A DNA stretch of 64,000 bases from Desulfuromonas acetoxidans DSM 684 (GCF_000167355.1 NZ_AAEW02000007.1:124001-188000); one strand, 5' to 3'; positions 32,826 through 41,048 are shown, counted from the stretch's first letter. A program made the numbers and translations. The notes: generated from the sequence alone by a model not told the origin.

Positions 32826-32925
32826 GTATCCTCCTGAAAAGGGAACGAAATAATTCAACACTCGCGATTACATTTGGCCCAAGCACTGATCAATCTTTAC
32901 TTCAACGGGAAAAACAGACCTTGAG

Positions 32926-33708
32926 TTATAAATAGATTTGAGGTTTTTTCGGCGTAGAGCAGTTCTTCATCAGAAACTCTCTGATCCCTTCAATCATCGG
33001 GTGATTCAAAGACCGTGCGCCCATTTTACATGCCTTCACACAGGCACAGCACATAATGCACGGTTCTGCCTGTGTTGTAACCGAATCGGCTACCGTCACA
33101 ATGCCAACAGGGCACACCTCAGCACAGGTCCCGCAAAGCGTACATTTTTCAGCATCTGTTTCCGGCGCGATTCCACCAAACGCCACCCTGTCCCGGTAAG
33201 GGTGATTGCCGTCAATGACGGGCGTATCAAAACAATCCCGTTCAATTTTGTCTACAATCTGTTGTCCAAAAGACTCCGCCAGACTCAAATCATTCGCATC
33301 AGGTCGACCTACGGCAACAGGATGCGATGAGGTCGCATAGGAATGCTCACCAATAAAAGCCCCAGCCGCAACCACGTTAAAGCCCTTTTCAGAGGTGATG
33401 TCCTGCAACTCAACCAAGGCATCTTCAAATTCACGGTTGCCATACAGAGCCACTAAAATAGTGGGAATCTGGTTCGCTGAAAAATTCGCCAGCCTGTCCA
33501 GGCAACCAACAGGCACACGCCCTGCGTAAACAGGGATACCAATAACTGCAATACCTTCCGACAAGAACTGTTCCTGCGGTGTCTGAGAGAGCGTTAAATC
33601 GTAACGACTGATTTTTTCAGCCGCCATCCCTGCGGCAATCGCGTCGATAACTTTGCGCGTGGTTCCGGTCGGTGAAAAGTAGATAAGATGAACATGGTTT
33701 ATTTTCAT
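32926..33708 (-). CDS. EFR1-type protein: flavodoxin domain plus two [4Fe-4S] clusters
   Basis: A 260-residue protein. The N-terminal 160 residues form a flavodoxin-like domain with the FMN loop YFSPTGTTRKVIDAIA and IGIPVYAGRVPV. The C-terminus has CTLCGTCAEVCPVGIV and CIMCCACVKACKMGAR, two ferredoxin-type clusters. EFR1-family proteins are cytoplasmic electron carriers of anaerobes; partner unknown. The start MKINHVHLIYFSPTGTT at 33708 is chosen over an upstream extension that reads through repeat DNA. Single gene. Confidence 0.88.
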   Translation of the reverse strand: MKINHVHLIYFSPTGTTRKVIDAIAAGMAAEKISRYDLTLSQTPQEQFLSEGIAVIGIPVYAGRVPVGCLDRLANFSANQIPTILVALYGNREFEDALVELQDITSEKGFNVVAAGAFIGEHSYATSSHPVAVGRPDANDLSLAESFGQQIVDKIERDCFDTPVIDGNHPYRDRVAFGGIAPETDAEKCTLCGTCAEVCPVGIVTVADSVTTQAEPCIMCCACVKACKMGARSLNHPMIEGIREFLMKNCSTPKKPQIYL

Positions 33709-33787
33709 GGTTTTCCCTTGAAAAAACAGACGATGGATTGATTCTTTGAAAGTTAGCGTAAAATATTTTTCAACCCCTCTTCCCGAT

Positions 33788-33930
33788 CTAACAGACTGTG
33801 GAGCCCATGGACGGGCGCCTAAAATCAAGGACAGGTTTTTAAGTGCTTAATTTTGTAAGCAAGACGGAAATCGCATTTTCGGCTTGCGTCGTTGAAAATC
33901 CCCGGACGGGACTTTTTCAACATCCTGCTA
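33788..33930. repeat. MITE-like repeat (family S), copy 2, left end lost
   Basis: Matches copy 1 from GACTGTGGAGCCCATGG to TTTTTCAACATCCTGCTA. The first terminal hairpin is reduced to AACAGACTG. It abuts the end of the RAYT relic. Confidence 0.8.
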
Positions 33931-33938
33931 AAACCCTT

Positions 33939-34315
33939 TTATCCGCGTTGAACAGCACGACGTACTGCGGAAAGAGTGTAGCACAAAGCCTTCCAAACAG
34001 CATATCCCGTCGTCAGGTAGAAACAAATGGTCACATCGCAAAGCACGGCCTTGGCGGTACTCACCTTCCGGGCCTTGCGTGCCGCACTCTTCTTATCGGC
34101 AAACAGGGATAAAACGTTATCATCGTTTACAAGACGATATTCTCCCCTTCCGATCATTTGACAATATCGGTCCCGCGATAACCTGCTAGAGCATCCACGT
34201 CCGTAACCTTACCTGCACACACCGGGTTGAGATGAATATGGCAGACAGTCCCAGCAGATATGCATCTGCCTTCACAGACAATCGATTTATAGAGATTTTG
34301 CACGTTTTCAAAATA
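33939..34315 (-). pseudogene. RAYT (REP-associated tyrosine transposase) relic
   Basis: Two frames carry pieces of the intact RAYT at 37733-38698. They read NLYKSIVCEGRCIS..., HIHLNPVCAGKVTDVDALAG, then after a frameshift GEYRLVNDDNVLSLFADKKS and, joined at an internal deletion of about 100 codons, ARKVSTAKAVLCDVTICFYL, TTGYAVWKALCYTLSAVRRA. The catalytic HUH region at the N-terminus is gone. It is an old, dead copy and borders a family S repeat. Confidence 0.8.
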
Positions 34316-34320
34316 AACTA

Positions 34321-35430
34321 TCAGGGGGTTGAATGGTTCTGCCCTAACCAACTGACAAAGCGGCCGGTCGACCCTTTGGCCAATATCCGCTTAAAAGTTT
34401 CCTGATCGTAGAGATACAGGCAATGCCTGATCACAGTATAAGGGCTGAAGGTGCTTTCAGGGTTTCCTTCAATGAAATGATCGCGATACTCTTTGACGAT
34501 TTTCAGGTTTTCGACCAAGCTTTTATGAAGGGCCGACTTTTGAAAACCGTTATCCAACCGCAGTATATCCTGGACAAAGTTATCAACCTTGTAGTCTTCA
34601 AACTCAAAATCCTTGAAGAAATGCCCGGCGACCCGCAGAAAATGGAAAACATTGAACGCTTTTCCACCGGTTTCCGTTGCAGCGGACCCTGGAGCTTCAC
34701 AGTTGTCTTCAAGAACATCGCCGAGCGGCGAAACTGTCGCCTGTTGGATCAACTCGGTGGTGGCGTTGCGGATCTCTTTAAATTCTCGGTCGGCCAGCTC
34801 GAACAGGGCGGAAAGAACATTGATCCTGCGCTTAAGATCATTGGGGATCGATTTCTTGTATTTGATTTTGTGGTCCAGCACACTCCAAGCGTCCTGAATC
34901 AATGACCTGATCTGAACTTCAAAGGGATACTCTGCAAATGGCTGATTTTTGGGCAAGGCAGCCATCTCTTTGGCAAACGACAGATCCATATGCAACCCTT
35001 TATAACCGAACAAATCCTCGGTGCTCTCAATAGCCGCGATTTTATCCGAAACGTCAATGATCTTGAAATGATTCTTCAAGAGTTTCGAGACGTCCGCAAT
35101 CTGGTCTTCATAGAGACAGACGATGCGAAGCCCAATCAAATCAGAGAGATAGTTTTTGATCTCATAGGGCTGGTCAGCTGCTTCGAGTTTGTCTTGGTAT
35201 TTGCGCTGAAACTTTTTAATGCACTCTTCTTTATTCTTGACCCGGCCTTCGACCTTAGTCACTTCGCCGACATCAGCCTGTTTAATCAGTGATTTGATCA
35301 CACTGATATAAGCGTTTTTGGCCTCCTCAAAAAGGGGCCTGTTGTTCTCGTAATATTTTGTAAAATTATGCTTTTCAAGCTCGAAATCCAGAGAGGCCAA
35401 TGGCAATCTCCTTTCGTGTGGTAATGACAT
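34321..35430 (-). CDS. RelA/SpoT-domain protein with long C-terminal extension (possible toxSAS)
   Basis: A 369-residue protein. Residues about 40-215 form a RelA/SpoT nucleotidyl-transferase domain: VEGRVKNKEECIKKFQRKYQ, LSDLIGLRIVCLYEDQIADV, GYKGLHMDLSF and FEVQIRSLIQDAWSVLDHKI. It has no HD hydrolase domain. The C-terminal 150 residues (from FKEIRNATTELIQQ to the end) are helical and unlike TGS/ACT domains. Single-domain synthetases make (p)ppGpp; related toxSAS enzymes make ppApp or pyrophosphorylate tRNA and can act in phage defence. Which applies here is unknown. It lies between two family S repeats and beside a transposase relic, suggesting transfer. No separate antitoxin gene is apparent. 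Confidence 0.8.
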   Translation of the reverse strand: MSLPHERRLPLASLDFELEKHNFTKYYENNRPLFEEAKNAYISVIKSLIKQADVGEVTKVEGRVKNKEECIKKFQRKYQDKLEAADQPYEIKNYLSDLIGLRIVCLYEDQIADVSKLLKNHFKIIDVSDKIAAIESTEDLFGYKGLHMDLSFAKEMAALPKNQPFAEYPFEVQIRSLIQDAWSVLDHKIKYKKSIPNDLKRRINVLSALFELADREFKEIRNATTELIQQATVSPLGDVLEDNCEAPGSAATETGGKAFNVFHFLRVAGHFFKDFEFEDYKVDNFVQDILRLDNGFQKSALHKSLVENLKIVKEYRDHFIEGNPESTFSPYTVIRHCLYLYDQETFKRILAKGSTGRFVSWLGQNHSTP

Positions 35431-35518
35431 GAAGTTGGCTGAAAAAGGTGAGCAAAGAGACTGGGAGAGGATTAAAGCTGGGATCAGGTATATTGAAGGG
35501 ATTATTACCTTTTGACCT

Positions 35519-35678
35519 GGCAGGCTGTTGAAAAACAGCCTGTGGAACCCATAGACGGGCGACCAAAATCAAGGACATATATTTTTAAGTGCTTGATTCT
35601 GTAAGCAAGACAGAAATCGCATTTTCGGCTTGCGTCTTTGAAAAGCCCCAGGATGGAACTGTTTCAACAGCCTGCTAG
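35519..35678. repeat. MITE-like repeat (family S), copy 3
   Basis: 160 bp, from GGCAGGCTGTTGAAAAACAG to TGTTTCAACAGCCTGCTAG, with the best-kept terminal inverted repeats of the three copies. Its right end supplies the stop codon of the small lysine-rich gene on the minus strand. Confidence 0.82.
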
Positions 35679-35812
35679 TCTTGGTCCAAGGTCTCCAAGG
35701 GGGTGTCTTGTGGGTCCTGCTCCAATTTACGTTTTTTCTTTTCTTCCTTTTTAGCTTTTTTTGCGAGTTCTTTCTGGCGTTTTTCATAACCGTAATTCGG
35801 TTTTTTGGCCAT
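35675..35812 (-). CDS. small lysine-rich conserved protein (45 aa)
   Basis: From an ATG at 35812 (GGAGC upstream) the minus strand encodes MAKKPNYGYEKRQKELAKKA then KKEEKKKRKLEQDPQDTPLE and TLDQD. This 'MAKKPNYGxEKRQKELAxKxKKEEK' opening is found in many short conserved hypothetical proteins of proteobacteria. About 40% of residues are charged and the protein is helical. Its TAG stop lies in the end of a family S repeat, so the native tail may have been changed by that insertion. Confidence 0.75.
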   Translation of the reverse strand: MAKKPNYGYEKRQKELAKKAKKEEKKKRKLEQDPQDTPLETLDQD

Positions 35813-35890
35813 CGCGCTGCTCCTTCTATCAGGTTGTTCGCTCACACTGCTGAAGTGAGCAGATAGTTAGCGGTCTTACTATCAAGAAAA

Positions 35891-35920
35891 AGGCCCCGCA
35901 AATAACTGCGAGGCCCCTTT
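35891..35920 (-). terminator. terminator of the first cold-shock gene
   Basis: GGCCCCGCA/TGCGAGGCC with one mismatch, followed on the minus strand by T5, 23 bp after the stop. Confidence 0.8.
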
Positions 35921-35942
35921 GCTGATCTATGAAAAATCCGAA

Positions 35943-36143
35943 CTAAATTCTGCGCACGTTCGCAGATTGGGGACCTTTTTGACCATCGGTCACGTCGAAA
36001 GAGACGCGGTCGCCCTCAGCCAGAGACTTAAAGCCGTCGCCTTGAATTGCTGAGAAATGGACGAATACATCAGGACCATTGTCCTGTTCGATAAAACCAA
36101 AGCCCTTCGAATCGTTAAACCACTTTACTGAACCTTCTGCCAT
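35943..36143 (-). CDS. cold-shock protein (CspA family)
   Basis: A 66-residue OB-fold RNA chaperone: [20 protein letters not shown] (RNP1 KGFGFI) then DVFVHFSAI (RNP2) and the end [13 protein letters not shown]. The ATG at 36143 is chosen because homology starts there; upstream frames run through the leader. It is a paralogue of the gene at 47693 (about 90% identical), and the two leaders share structure, so they are likely under the same control. Confidence 0.95.
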   Translation of the reverse strand: MAEGSVKWFNDSKGFGFIEQDNGPDVFVHFSAIQGDGFKSLAEGDRVSFDVTDGQKGPQSANVRRI

Positions 36144-36174
36144 TTTTTTCTCCATGTTCCTTCTGGAACCTTTT

Positions 36175-36238
36175 TGTTGTACAAATCCCGCCCTATCAAA
36201 AAACAAAAAAACACACACCCAAGAGGGCCTGTGTTTTT
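36175..36238 (-). promoter_or_regulatory. cold-shock leader with terminator-like hairpin, copy 1
   Basis: On the minus strand: AACACAGGCCCTCTTGGGTG then TGTGTTTTTTT, a hairpin followed by T7, placed about 65 bp before the ATG. Next to the start is GGTTCCAGAAGGAAC, a short hairpin. Both parts recur in the leader of the second csp gene. Confidence 0.65.
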
Positions 36239-36599
36239 GATCCAGATCGACACCTTGTCCACCTGGCGAGCGATAAAAATTTCCACAAACTTAGCTTAAG
36301 TAGTCAAACAGTAACACGCTTAGCTTCCGAATAGCAAGGCCTATGTCGCTGTTGCACTTTCAGCACGGAGAAAACATTCTATTTTCCAAGGTAAAAAGAT
36401 AAGTATACTGTCCCCGGAACTCCCGGGAACTCCCGTCCTCGGAACTCCTAGTGGTGAGGATTGTTTGGAATTACGAGGCGGGCTGATCGAGGCATAGTGG
36501 TTTTTTATCCTGAGTTATGAGTATCTGGAATAAAATAAATCGGAATAAAATAAATCCGTCCCCTTTTCTCTGCATAAATTTTTTACCAGGCTATTAATG
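36239..36599. other. intergenic region without gene
   Basis: About 360 bp. Holds short REP-like scraps: TATACTGTCCCCGGAACTCC with repeated GGAACTCC words near 36411-36450, and a doubled GGAATAAAATAAATC at 36526-36557 followed by CCGTCCCCTTTTCTC. No open frame of interest. Confidence 0.55.
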
Positions 36600-37487
36600 T
36601 TAAAACCTCATTATTGCTTCAGCAACAGACACAACGCGACCACCGACTTCGATCCCCTCCTGCCCTCTGTCTCCGTGAATGTGAACGTGCAATATACTTC
36701 GACGCCCCATTTTTGTCCCCTGTTCGCTTGTAAGCCTTGTACCAGCGGTGCATGCAACAAGCCCATGCTGCATCATGTATGCGGCAAGCGGGCCTGTTGA
36801 GCTTCCAGTTGCCGGATCTTCTGCAATGCCGTACTCAGGAGCGAACATTCGGGAGTAGGCTCCATCAGGAGTCGGTGTAAACACAAAGACACACATAGGT
36901 TCAGGATAGTCTTTTCTGAGAGCAGCGGAGCCACGAGAATCGAGCCAAGCGCGATCGACTGCGTCTCTGTCTTTCAACGCTATGAATACTGTAGGGTTAC
37001 CCGCACTCAGGAGTTGGGGGGTGACAGGAAGGAGATCGCTTGTATTAAGCCCCAATGCAAGAGAGCAGGCAGTCCGGTCGAAAGTTATTCCCCTGCTGAT
37101 AGGAGGAGTTTGTAGCCAAATCAACGGACGTATGCCCGTGTCAACACGGACCGGTACGGGACCGACTTTTTCCTCAAGCACGAAGTGCTCGCTGTCTGCT
37201 GGTATGATTCCCTCGTCCAGAAGAACAAAACTTGTGCCAATAGTAGGATGGCCAGCAAAATCCATCTCTTTCGAAGGTGTAAATATCCGTACGCCCACCG
37301 AGCAGTTAGTCCGGGTTGCCGGAATGACGAAGCTCGTTTCTGACAGATTTAGTTCTTTGGCGATCTTCTGCATGGTTATATCGTCGATTCCAGAAGCATC
37401 TGGAAATACGGCAAGAGCGTTTCCTTCCATTGCCTGATCCGTAAAAACATCAACGACTCGATAACGGTATGAGCGAGCACTACTCAT
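36600..37487 (-). CDS. PhzF-family isomerase/epimerase
   Basis: A 295-residue PhzF-like protein (diaminopimelate-epimerase fold): VVDVFTDQAMEGNALAVFPD, where the first conserved 'F...GNPLAV' element is intact, NLSETSFVIPA with the catalytic Glu region, IRIFTP-like VRIFTPSKEMDFAGHPTIGT and the second-half EYGIAEDPATGSSTGPLAAY. The usual substrate of PhzF is an intermediate of phenazine synthesis, but most family members act on unknown metabolites. The start at 37487 (MSSARSYRYRVVDVFT) fits homology. An attC-like GCGTTAGATG core lies 28 bp upstream (minus strand), so it may itself be an integron cassette gene. Confidence 0.88.
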   Translation of the reverse strand: MSSARSYRYRVVDVFTDQAMEGNALAVFPDASGIDDITMQKIAKELNLSETSFVIPATRTNCSVGVRIFTPSKEMDFAGHPTIGTSFVLLDEGIIPADSEHFVLEEKVGPVPVRVDTGIRPLIWLQTPPISRGITFDRTACSLALGLNTSDLLPVTPQLLSAGNPTVFIALKDRDAVDRAWLDSRGSAALRKDYPEPMCVFVFTPTPDGAYSRMFAPEYGIAEDPATGSSTGPLAAYMMQHGLVACTAGTRLTSEQGTKMGRRSILHVHIHGDRGQEGIEVGGRVVSVAEAIMRF

Positions 37488-37703
37488 TGTTTTTTCTCGT
37501 GTTCTGACATCTAACGCGTCCCTCTCAAAGCGGTTGTTCGCTGTCTTTATCATTCCAACCCAGAAAACATCTTAAAATCTCGTTTAATTTTTCAGGATCA
37601 CCGTGCCCGTGAAAGTTTTGTCTTCGATTTTGCAAGAAATCCAATCATTGTCATCTAGCTCGGAATCCTTCCCAATCCCATATTCAATCACAGGAAAGGA
37701 GCA

Positions 37704-37734
37704 CATAGGGGACGTAGTTGATTTTTTGATATTT
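37704..37734. repeat. REP-like end of the RAYT element, left
   Basis: CATAGGGGACGTAGTTGATT then TTTTGATATTT, the inverted copy of the sequence at 38716-38746. The two bracket the transposase gene. Confidence 0.75.
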
Positions 37735-38698
37735 AGGATAAAATATCTCTCAAACGGGCATCCCCATCAAATACCTTTTGACCTCGTTGAACGGCACGGC
37801 TCACTGCTGAAGGAGTGTAGCACAAAGCCTTGCCGACAGCATATCCCGTCATCCGGTAGTGACGAATGGCCACATAGCAAAGCACAGCCTTAGCCGTACT
37901 TACCCTGCGAGCCTTGTTCGGCAAGACCAACTCTGTGACATCCAACTCAAAATAACCTACAACGACTTTTTTGAGCTCATCAAATGACCGACTTGCCTCA
38001 ACCGGCTTCTCTTCACCAAGCACCCGCTCGACAAATGAACCACCGCCAAGAATACGATCATCATAGCTGTCTTCATCCGTTAACGAATCGTCCAGAGACT
38101 GGCTGACCCGCCTACCGCCCATGGACAGTGGAGAAACTTTCTGGAGTAATCCGTCAGCAAGAAACTGATAATAGGCCTTACGTGCCACGCTCTTCTTACC
38201 GGAAAAAAGGGATAAAACGTCCTCATCCTTTACAAGACAGAGTTCCTTCCTGCCGAGAATCTGCCGATGACCGCTCCAGTGATAATCAGCCAGGGCGTTC
38301 ATATCCGTAACCTTACCAGCACGAACAGGGTTGAGATGGATATAGCGCACCAGTTCCAGCAGATAGACATCACTATCACAGACAATCGATTTATAGCGAT
38401 TTTGGAACAGGTGTCCGGCACGTTTATGGCGCAGATTAAAGCTGACGGCGTAGCCAGTTAGAAGGCGACGCATCAGGATGGAAAGGGAGATTTCTGTCGG
38501 TATCAATAACAGGTGGACGTGATTATCGAGAAGAGCCCAGGCATAACAAGCCGTTGAGGTTTCTTCTAGTAGGCCAGATAAACGTCGGACAAAATCTTCG
38601 CGATCGTCGTCAGTGATAAAAATATCGCGACGTTCGATTCCTCTGACAATCACATGTTGCAAGAGTCCGGGTATGTCGATTCGGGCATGACGTGGCAT
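37733..38698 (-). CDS. REP-associated tyrosine transposase (IS200-like Y1, RAYT) with DnaA-type HTH tail
   Basis: A 321-residue protein. N-terminal Y1 transposase domain: MPRHARIDIPGLLQHVIVRG opening, HUH motif in LLDNHVHLLLIP, and FQNRYKSIVCDSDVYLLELV then RYIHLNPVRAGKV. The C-terminal 90 residues (ARRVSTAKAVLCYVAIRHYR, TGYAVGKALCYTPSAVSRAV) match the DnaA C-terminal helix-turn-helix often fused to RAYTs. These enzymes nick and move REP palindromes as single strands. It appears intact and is flanked by matching inverted REP sequences. Confidence 0.92.
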   Translation of the reverse strand: MPRHARIDIPGLLQHVIVRGIERRDIFITDDDREDFVRRLSGLLEETSTACYAWALLDNHVHLLLIPTEISLSILMRRLLTGYAVSFNLRHKRAGHLFQNRYKSIVCDSDVYLLELVRYIHLNPVRAGKVTDMNALADYHWSGHRQILGRKELCLVKDEDVLSLFSGKKSVARKAYYQFLADGLLQKVSPLSMGGRRVSQSLDDSLTDEDSYDDRILGGGSFVERVLGEEKPVEASRSFDELKKVVVGYFELDVTELVLPNKARRVSTAKAVLCYVAIRHYRMTGYAVGKALCYTPSAVSRAVQRGQKVFDGDARLRDILS

Positions 38699-38951
38699 AA
38701 GTGAAGGGTAACCGAGAATGTCAAAATATCAACTACGTCCCCTATGGTCCGTCGAGGTTTCTTCTAGTAGGCCAGATAAACGTCGGACAAAATCTTCGCG
38801 ATCGTCGTCAGTGATAAAAATATCGCGACGTTCGATTCCTCTGACAATCACATGTTGCAAGAGTCCGGGTATGTCGATTCGGGCATGACGTGGCATAAGT
38901 GAAGGGTAACCGAGAATGTCAAAATATCAACTACGTCCCCTATGGTCCGTC
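38556..38951. repeat. 198-bp exact-looking tandem duplication at the 5' end of the RAYT gene
   Basis: 38556-38753 is repeated at 38754-38951, both starting GAGGTTTCTTCTAGTAGGCC and ending ATGGTCCGTC. Copy 1 holds the first 47 codons of the transposase and its upstream REP; copy 2 is an orphan duplicate of the same with a second REP at 38914-38944. Confidence 0.93.
38716..38746. repeat. REP-like end of the RAYT element, right (duplicated at 38914-38944)
   Basis: GAATGTCAAAATATCAACTA then CGTCCCCTATG; inverted relative to 37704-37734. A diverged single copy is at 43797-43823. Confidence 0.75.
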
Positions 38952-39012
38952 CGGAATTCACGGAATTCACGCGCTTAGGTCTATTCCGTCCGGTTGATGC
39001 GCTTGTTAGCCC
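38952..39012. other. attC-like recombination site, damaged (cassette end 1)
   Basis: On the minus strand GGGCTAACAAGCGCATCAAC is the expected first core of an attC site, starting inside the stop codon of the DUF1294 gene. The second core is not recognisable; the RAYT-associated duplication begins at the point where it should be. Confidence 0.5.
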
Positions 39013-39629
39013 AACGAAATATTTTGCAATAGAGACTTCAGAAATTTTGAACCATTGGCGCTGAACAGCCAGATTAAAACAAAAAGATTCAGCGCAGAGG
39101 TCACCCAAAAAACGAATCGAAAAGATTCTTTTTGGTTTTTATGACGTAATATCTGTTGAGCTATCAATGCACCAGGCCAACCTCCAGCCATAGAAAACAG
39201 ATGCAGTGTACTTTCTTGCGTTCTCCATGCACCTTTTTGCGCAGCAGATTTGTCAAAAGCATAGGTAAAATAAGTAATTATGCTCAATGCAATGTAGGCA
39301 ATGAAAATATATATTGGCAAATCCCCCACAAAAACTGATGCGGCGACAACTCCTAAAAATAATATCGCTATCGTTATAGGTAATTTTGCAGCTTTTTTAC
39401 TTCCGATCTTTTCTGTTCCATCTCCTACGCGAGTTGCATTTATGGCACAAGGACGGCCTTGTCTGTCTACGGACTCACTATAATTAACTAATTGCTCAAC
39501 TTCAGGTTGGCGATGCCGATTGCTGAAGTCTTTAATATGGACAAATATTTGTTTTGAACCTGAGTTCGGTAAAATAAAGCCGTATCCCTTGTCTTTATTC
39601 CATGATGTAATCGTTCCTCTTTTGCGCAT
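39006..39629 (-). CDS. cold-shock domain fused to DUF1294 membrane domain
   Basis: A 207-residue protein. Residues 1-70 are a cold-shock-like OB fold (MRKRGTITSWNKDKGYGFIL, IFVHIKDFSNRHRQP). A basic linker and then DUF1294 with four membrane segments follow (YIFIAYIALSIITYFTYAFD, KSAAQKGAWRTQESTLHLFS, GGWPGALIAQQILRHKNQKE). This fusion occurs in many proteobacteria; function unknown. It lies between two attC-like sites, so it is a gene cassette. The stop TAA lies within the attC core. Confidence 0.88.
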   Translation of the reverse strand: MRKRGTITSWNKDKGYGFILPNSGSKQIFVHIKDFSNRHRQPEVEQLVNYSESVDRQGRPCAINATRVGDGTEKIGSKKAAKLPITIAILFLGVVAASVFVGDLPIYIFIAYIALSIITYFTYAFDKSAAQKGAWRTQESTLHLFSMAGGWPGALIAQQILRHKNQKESFRFVFWVTSALNLFVLIWLFSANGSKFLKSLLQNISLG

Positions 39630-39644
39630 TTCAAATCTTCTATT

Positions 39645-39710
39645 GGCCAACGCCCGGGCTCAAGGACGGCGGCGCGTCGGCGCTGACGTCCCGTGGAGCC
39701 CATTGTTAGA
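39645..39710. other. attC-like recombination site 2
   Basis: Minus strand: TCTAACAATGGGCTCCACGG at one end and GAGCCCGGGCGTTGGCC at the other, with imperfect inverted arms (GGGCTC...GAGCCC, GGACG...CGTCC). This is the standard layout of an integron attC of about 66 bp. The end of the upstream gene (NGLHGTSAPTRRRP) is translated from the site itself. Confidence 0.75.
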
Positions 39711-40637
39711 CCTGTTCTTGCCTGAGACACGTATTCCTTTGTCCGCAAGTACGCCCAGACTCACGGGATCTTTAACTTTTGAGCACACTCTACGAAACCG
39801 GAAGTCGTTATTGCGCTGAAAATAATCAATACATAGTGCATAAACTTCCATGTTATTTGTGATTTGCATAATCTGTAGCATGATATCCCTAGCTTCTTTG
39901 CTGCAACTATTGGATAGGAGACTTACGACTTGTGAGCCTTGATGCTGTACATCAATTTTTCCAGAATTAATATTGCGGATGATTTCCTTAACCTTGGCTG
40001 GAGATAATGAAGAGAAGAAATCAGCATCGATGGCGCCTGAAGCAATCATTTTCTTAAATTCTCGCTTAACCCCATAGGACTCGCCCACAACTGAAAATAT
40101 TGAAGCAATAAAAGCTAGGTCAATTGTCAGATTGGCCGCATATGCATATGTTTGTGCAAAAATACCTTGCATTTGAATATTGGACAAATTAATTGAATAT
40201 GACCCAAAAAGACCAAAAGTAATGCCATCTATGATTGATTGAATAAGGAATAAGAGCATCCCATAGAATGTTATTTGGCCAAATCCAAACATTGGAGATG
40301 CCGTGGCAATAACTGTACCAACGTGAGCAAATATAAAAACAAATAACGAATTAAATGCAAGAACACCCCATACCGAGTATGCTTCGAAATAGTATTCTTT
40401 ATGATGTGAGTAGTCATCTGTCAGCAACCTAAATCTGCTAAAATAAGTAAAGTAATACATGCCAAGTGACGCACAAAGAAAAGCACAAATTAAAATTGAA
40501 ATATATAAATAATGAGGCATAATGGCTATGCTAATAGCCAACAAAAACGACAAAGCCACAAAAAGAAATAAGGAAAAATGTTCTTTATATATGCGCTTTA
40601 TTCGCGCAATGTGTCTTACCATATTTATAGTGCGCAT
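39660..40637 (-). CDS. membrane protein of an integron cassette, hypothetical
   Basis: A 325-residue protein with about five membrane segments (24-42, 45-65, 92-112, 122-145, 165-185) followed by a soluble C-terminal half (FKKMIASGAIDADFFSSLSP, AKVKEIIRNINSGKIDVQ). No family recognised. Its last 15 codons lie within an attC-like site. AT-rich compared with neighbouring core genes. It starts 2 bp after the stop of the zinc-ribbon gene, so both belong to one cassette. Confidence 0.6.
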   Translation of the reverse strand: MRTINMVRHIARIKRIYKEHFSLFLFVALSFLLAISIAIMPHYLYISILICAFLCASLGMYYFTYFSRFRLLTDDYSHHKEYYFEAYSVWGVLAFNSLFVFIFAHVGTVIATASPMFGFGQITFYGMLLFLIQSIIDGITFGLFGSYSINLSNIQMQGIFAQTYAYAANLTIDLAFIASIFSVVGESYGVKREFKKMIASGAIDADFFSSLSPAKVKEIIRNINSGKIDVQHQGSQVVSLLSNSCSKEARDIMLQIMQITNNMEVYALCIDYFQRNNDFRFRRVCSKVKDPVSLGVLADKGIRVSGKNRSNNGLHGTSAPTRRRP

Positions 40638-40639
40638 TA

Positions 40640-40948
40640 TTAAAAGAGGAACAAACTAGTAATCGCAATACTAGGTAATATAATGAGCAACACAAAAAAT
40701 CCTAGGCAACCAGAAGGTTGTTTGCTGGTCTGCTTTTCACGCCACTGCCCATGACAGGATTTGCAATAAAAGCTTCTTGCCCCCTTTTCCCACGCGGAGA
40801 CCGTGCGGCGGTTGTGCTTTACTTGAACACCGCACCCGGAACATGCATACGGATCGCCTAGATTGGGTTTCGAAGCTTTAGATGCACCTCCTTTAAGCAG
40901 GGCATATACAATCACAGCAATTACAACTAAAACTATCAGTCCTTCCAT
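40640..40948 (-). CDS. small zinc-ribbon membrane protein in cassette
   Basis: A 102-residue protein with membrane helices at both ends (1-18 and 80-101). Between them is a four-cysteine ribbon: YACSGCGVQVKHNRRTVSAW then FYCKSCHGQWREKQ. Function unknown. It is the first of two genes of the cassette lying between attC sites 2 and 3. Confidence 0.6.
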   Translation of the reverse strand: MEGLIVLVVIAVIVYALLKGGASKASKPNLGDPYACSGCGVQVKHNRRTVSAWEKGARSFYCKSCHGQWREKQTSKQPSGCLGFFVLLIILPSIAITSLFLF

Positions 40949-40981
40949 TCTTAAATTATCCTCTTTGTGTTATTTGTACTG

Positions 40982-41043
40982 TTCTAACGCCTGCGTAATA
41001 GGCGCGAGCTTGCGAGCGTCCTAATTGACGCACTTGTTAGCAG
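40982..41043. other. attC-like recombination site 3
   Basis: Minus strand: TGCTAACAAGTGCGTCAATT ... TTACGCAGGCGTTAGAAC, with complementary arms (TGCGTCAA/TTACGCA) around an inner palindrome GCTCGCAAGCTCGCGCC. A well-formed attC of 62 bp, just after the stop of the interrupted cassette gene. Confidence 0.85.
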
Positions 41044-41048
41044 TTGCC

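Noticed and set aside
33709-33828. Longer start of the EFR1-type protein
   Set aside because: The extension is encoded by repeat DNA and lacks an RBS; the flavodoxin fold begins at the chosen ATG.
35569-35787. A 72-codon minus-strand frame over repeat copy 3
   Set aside because: It reads through the repeat; the overlapping 45-codon frame has the better start and a conserved opening.
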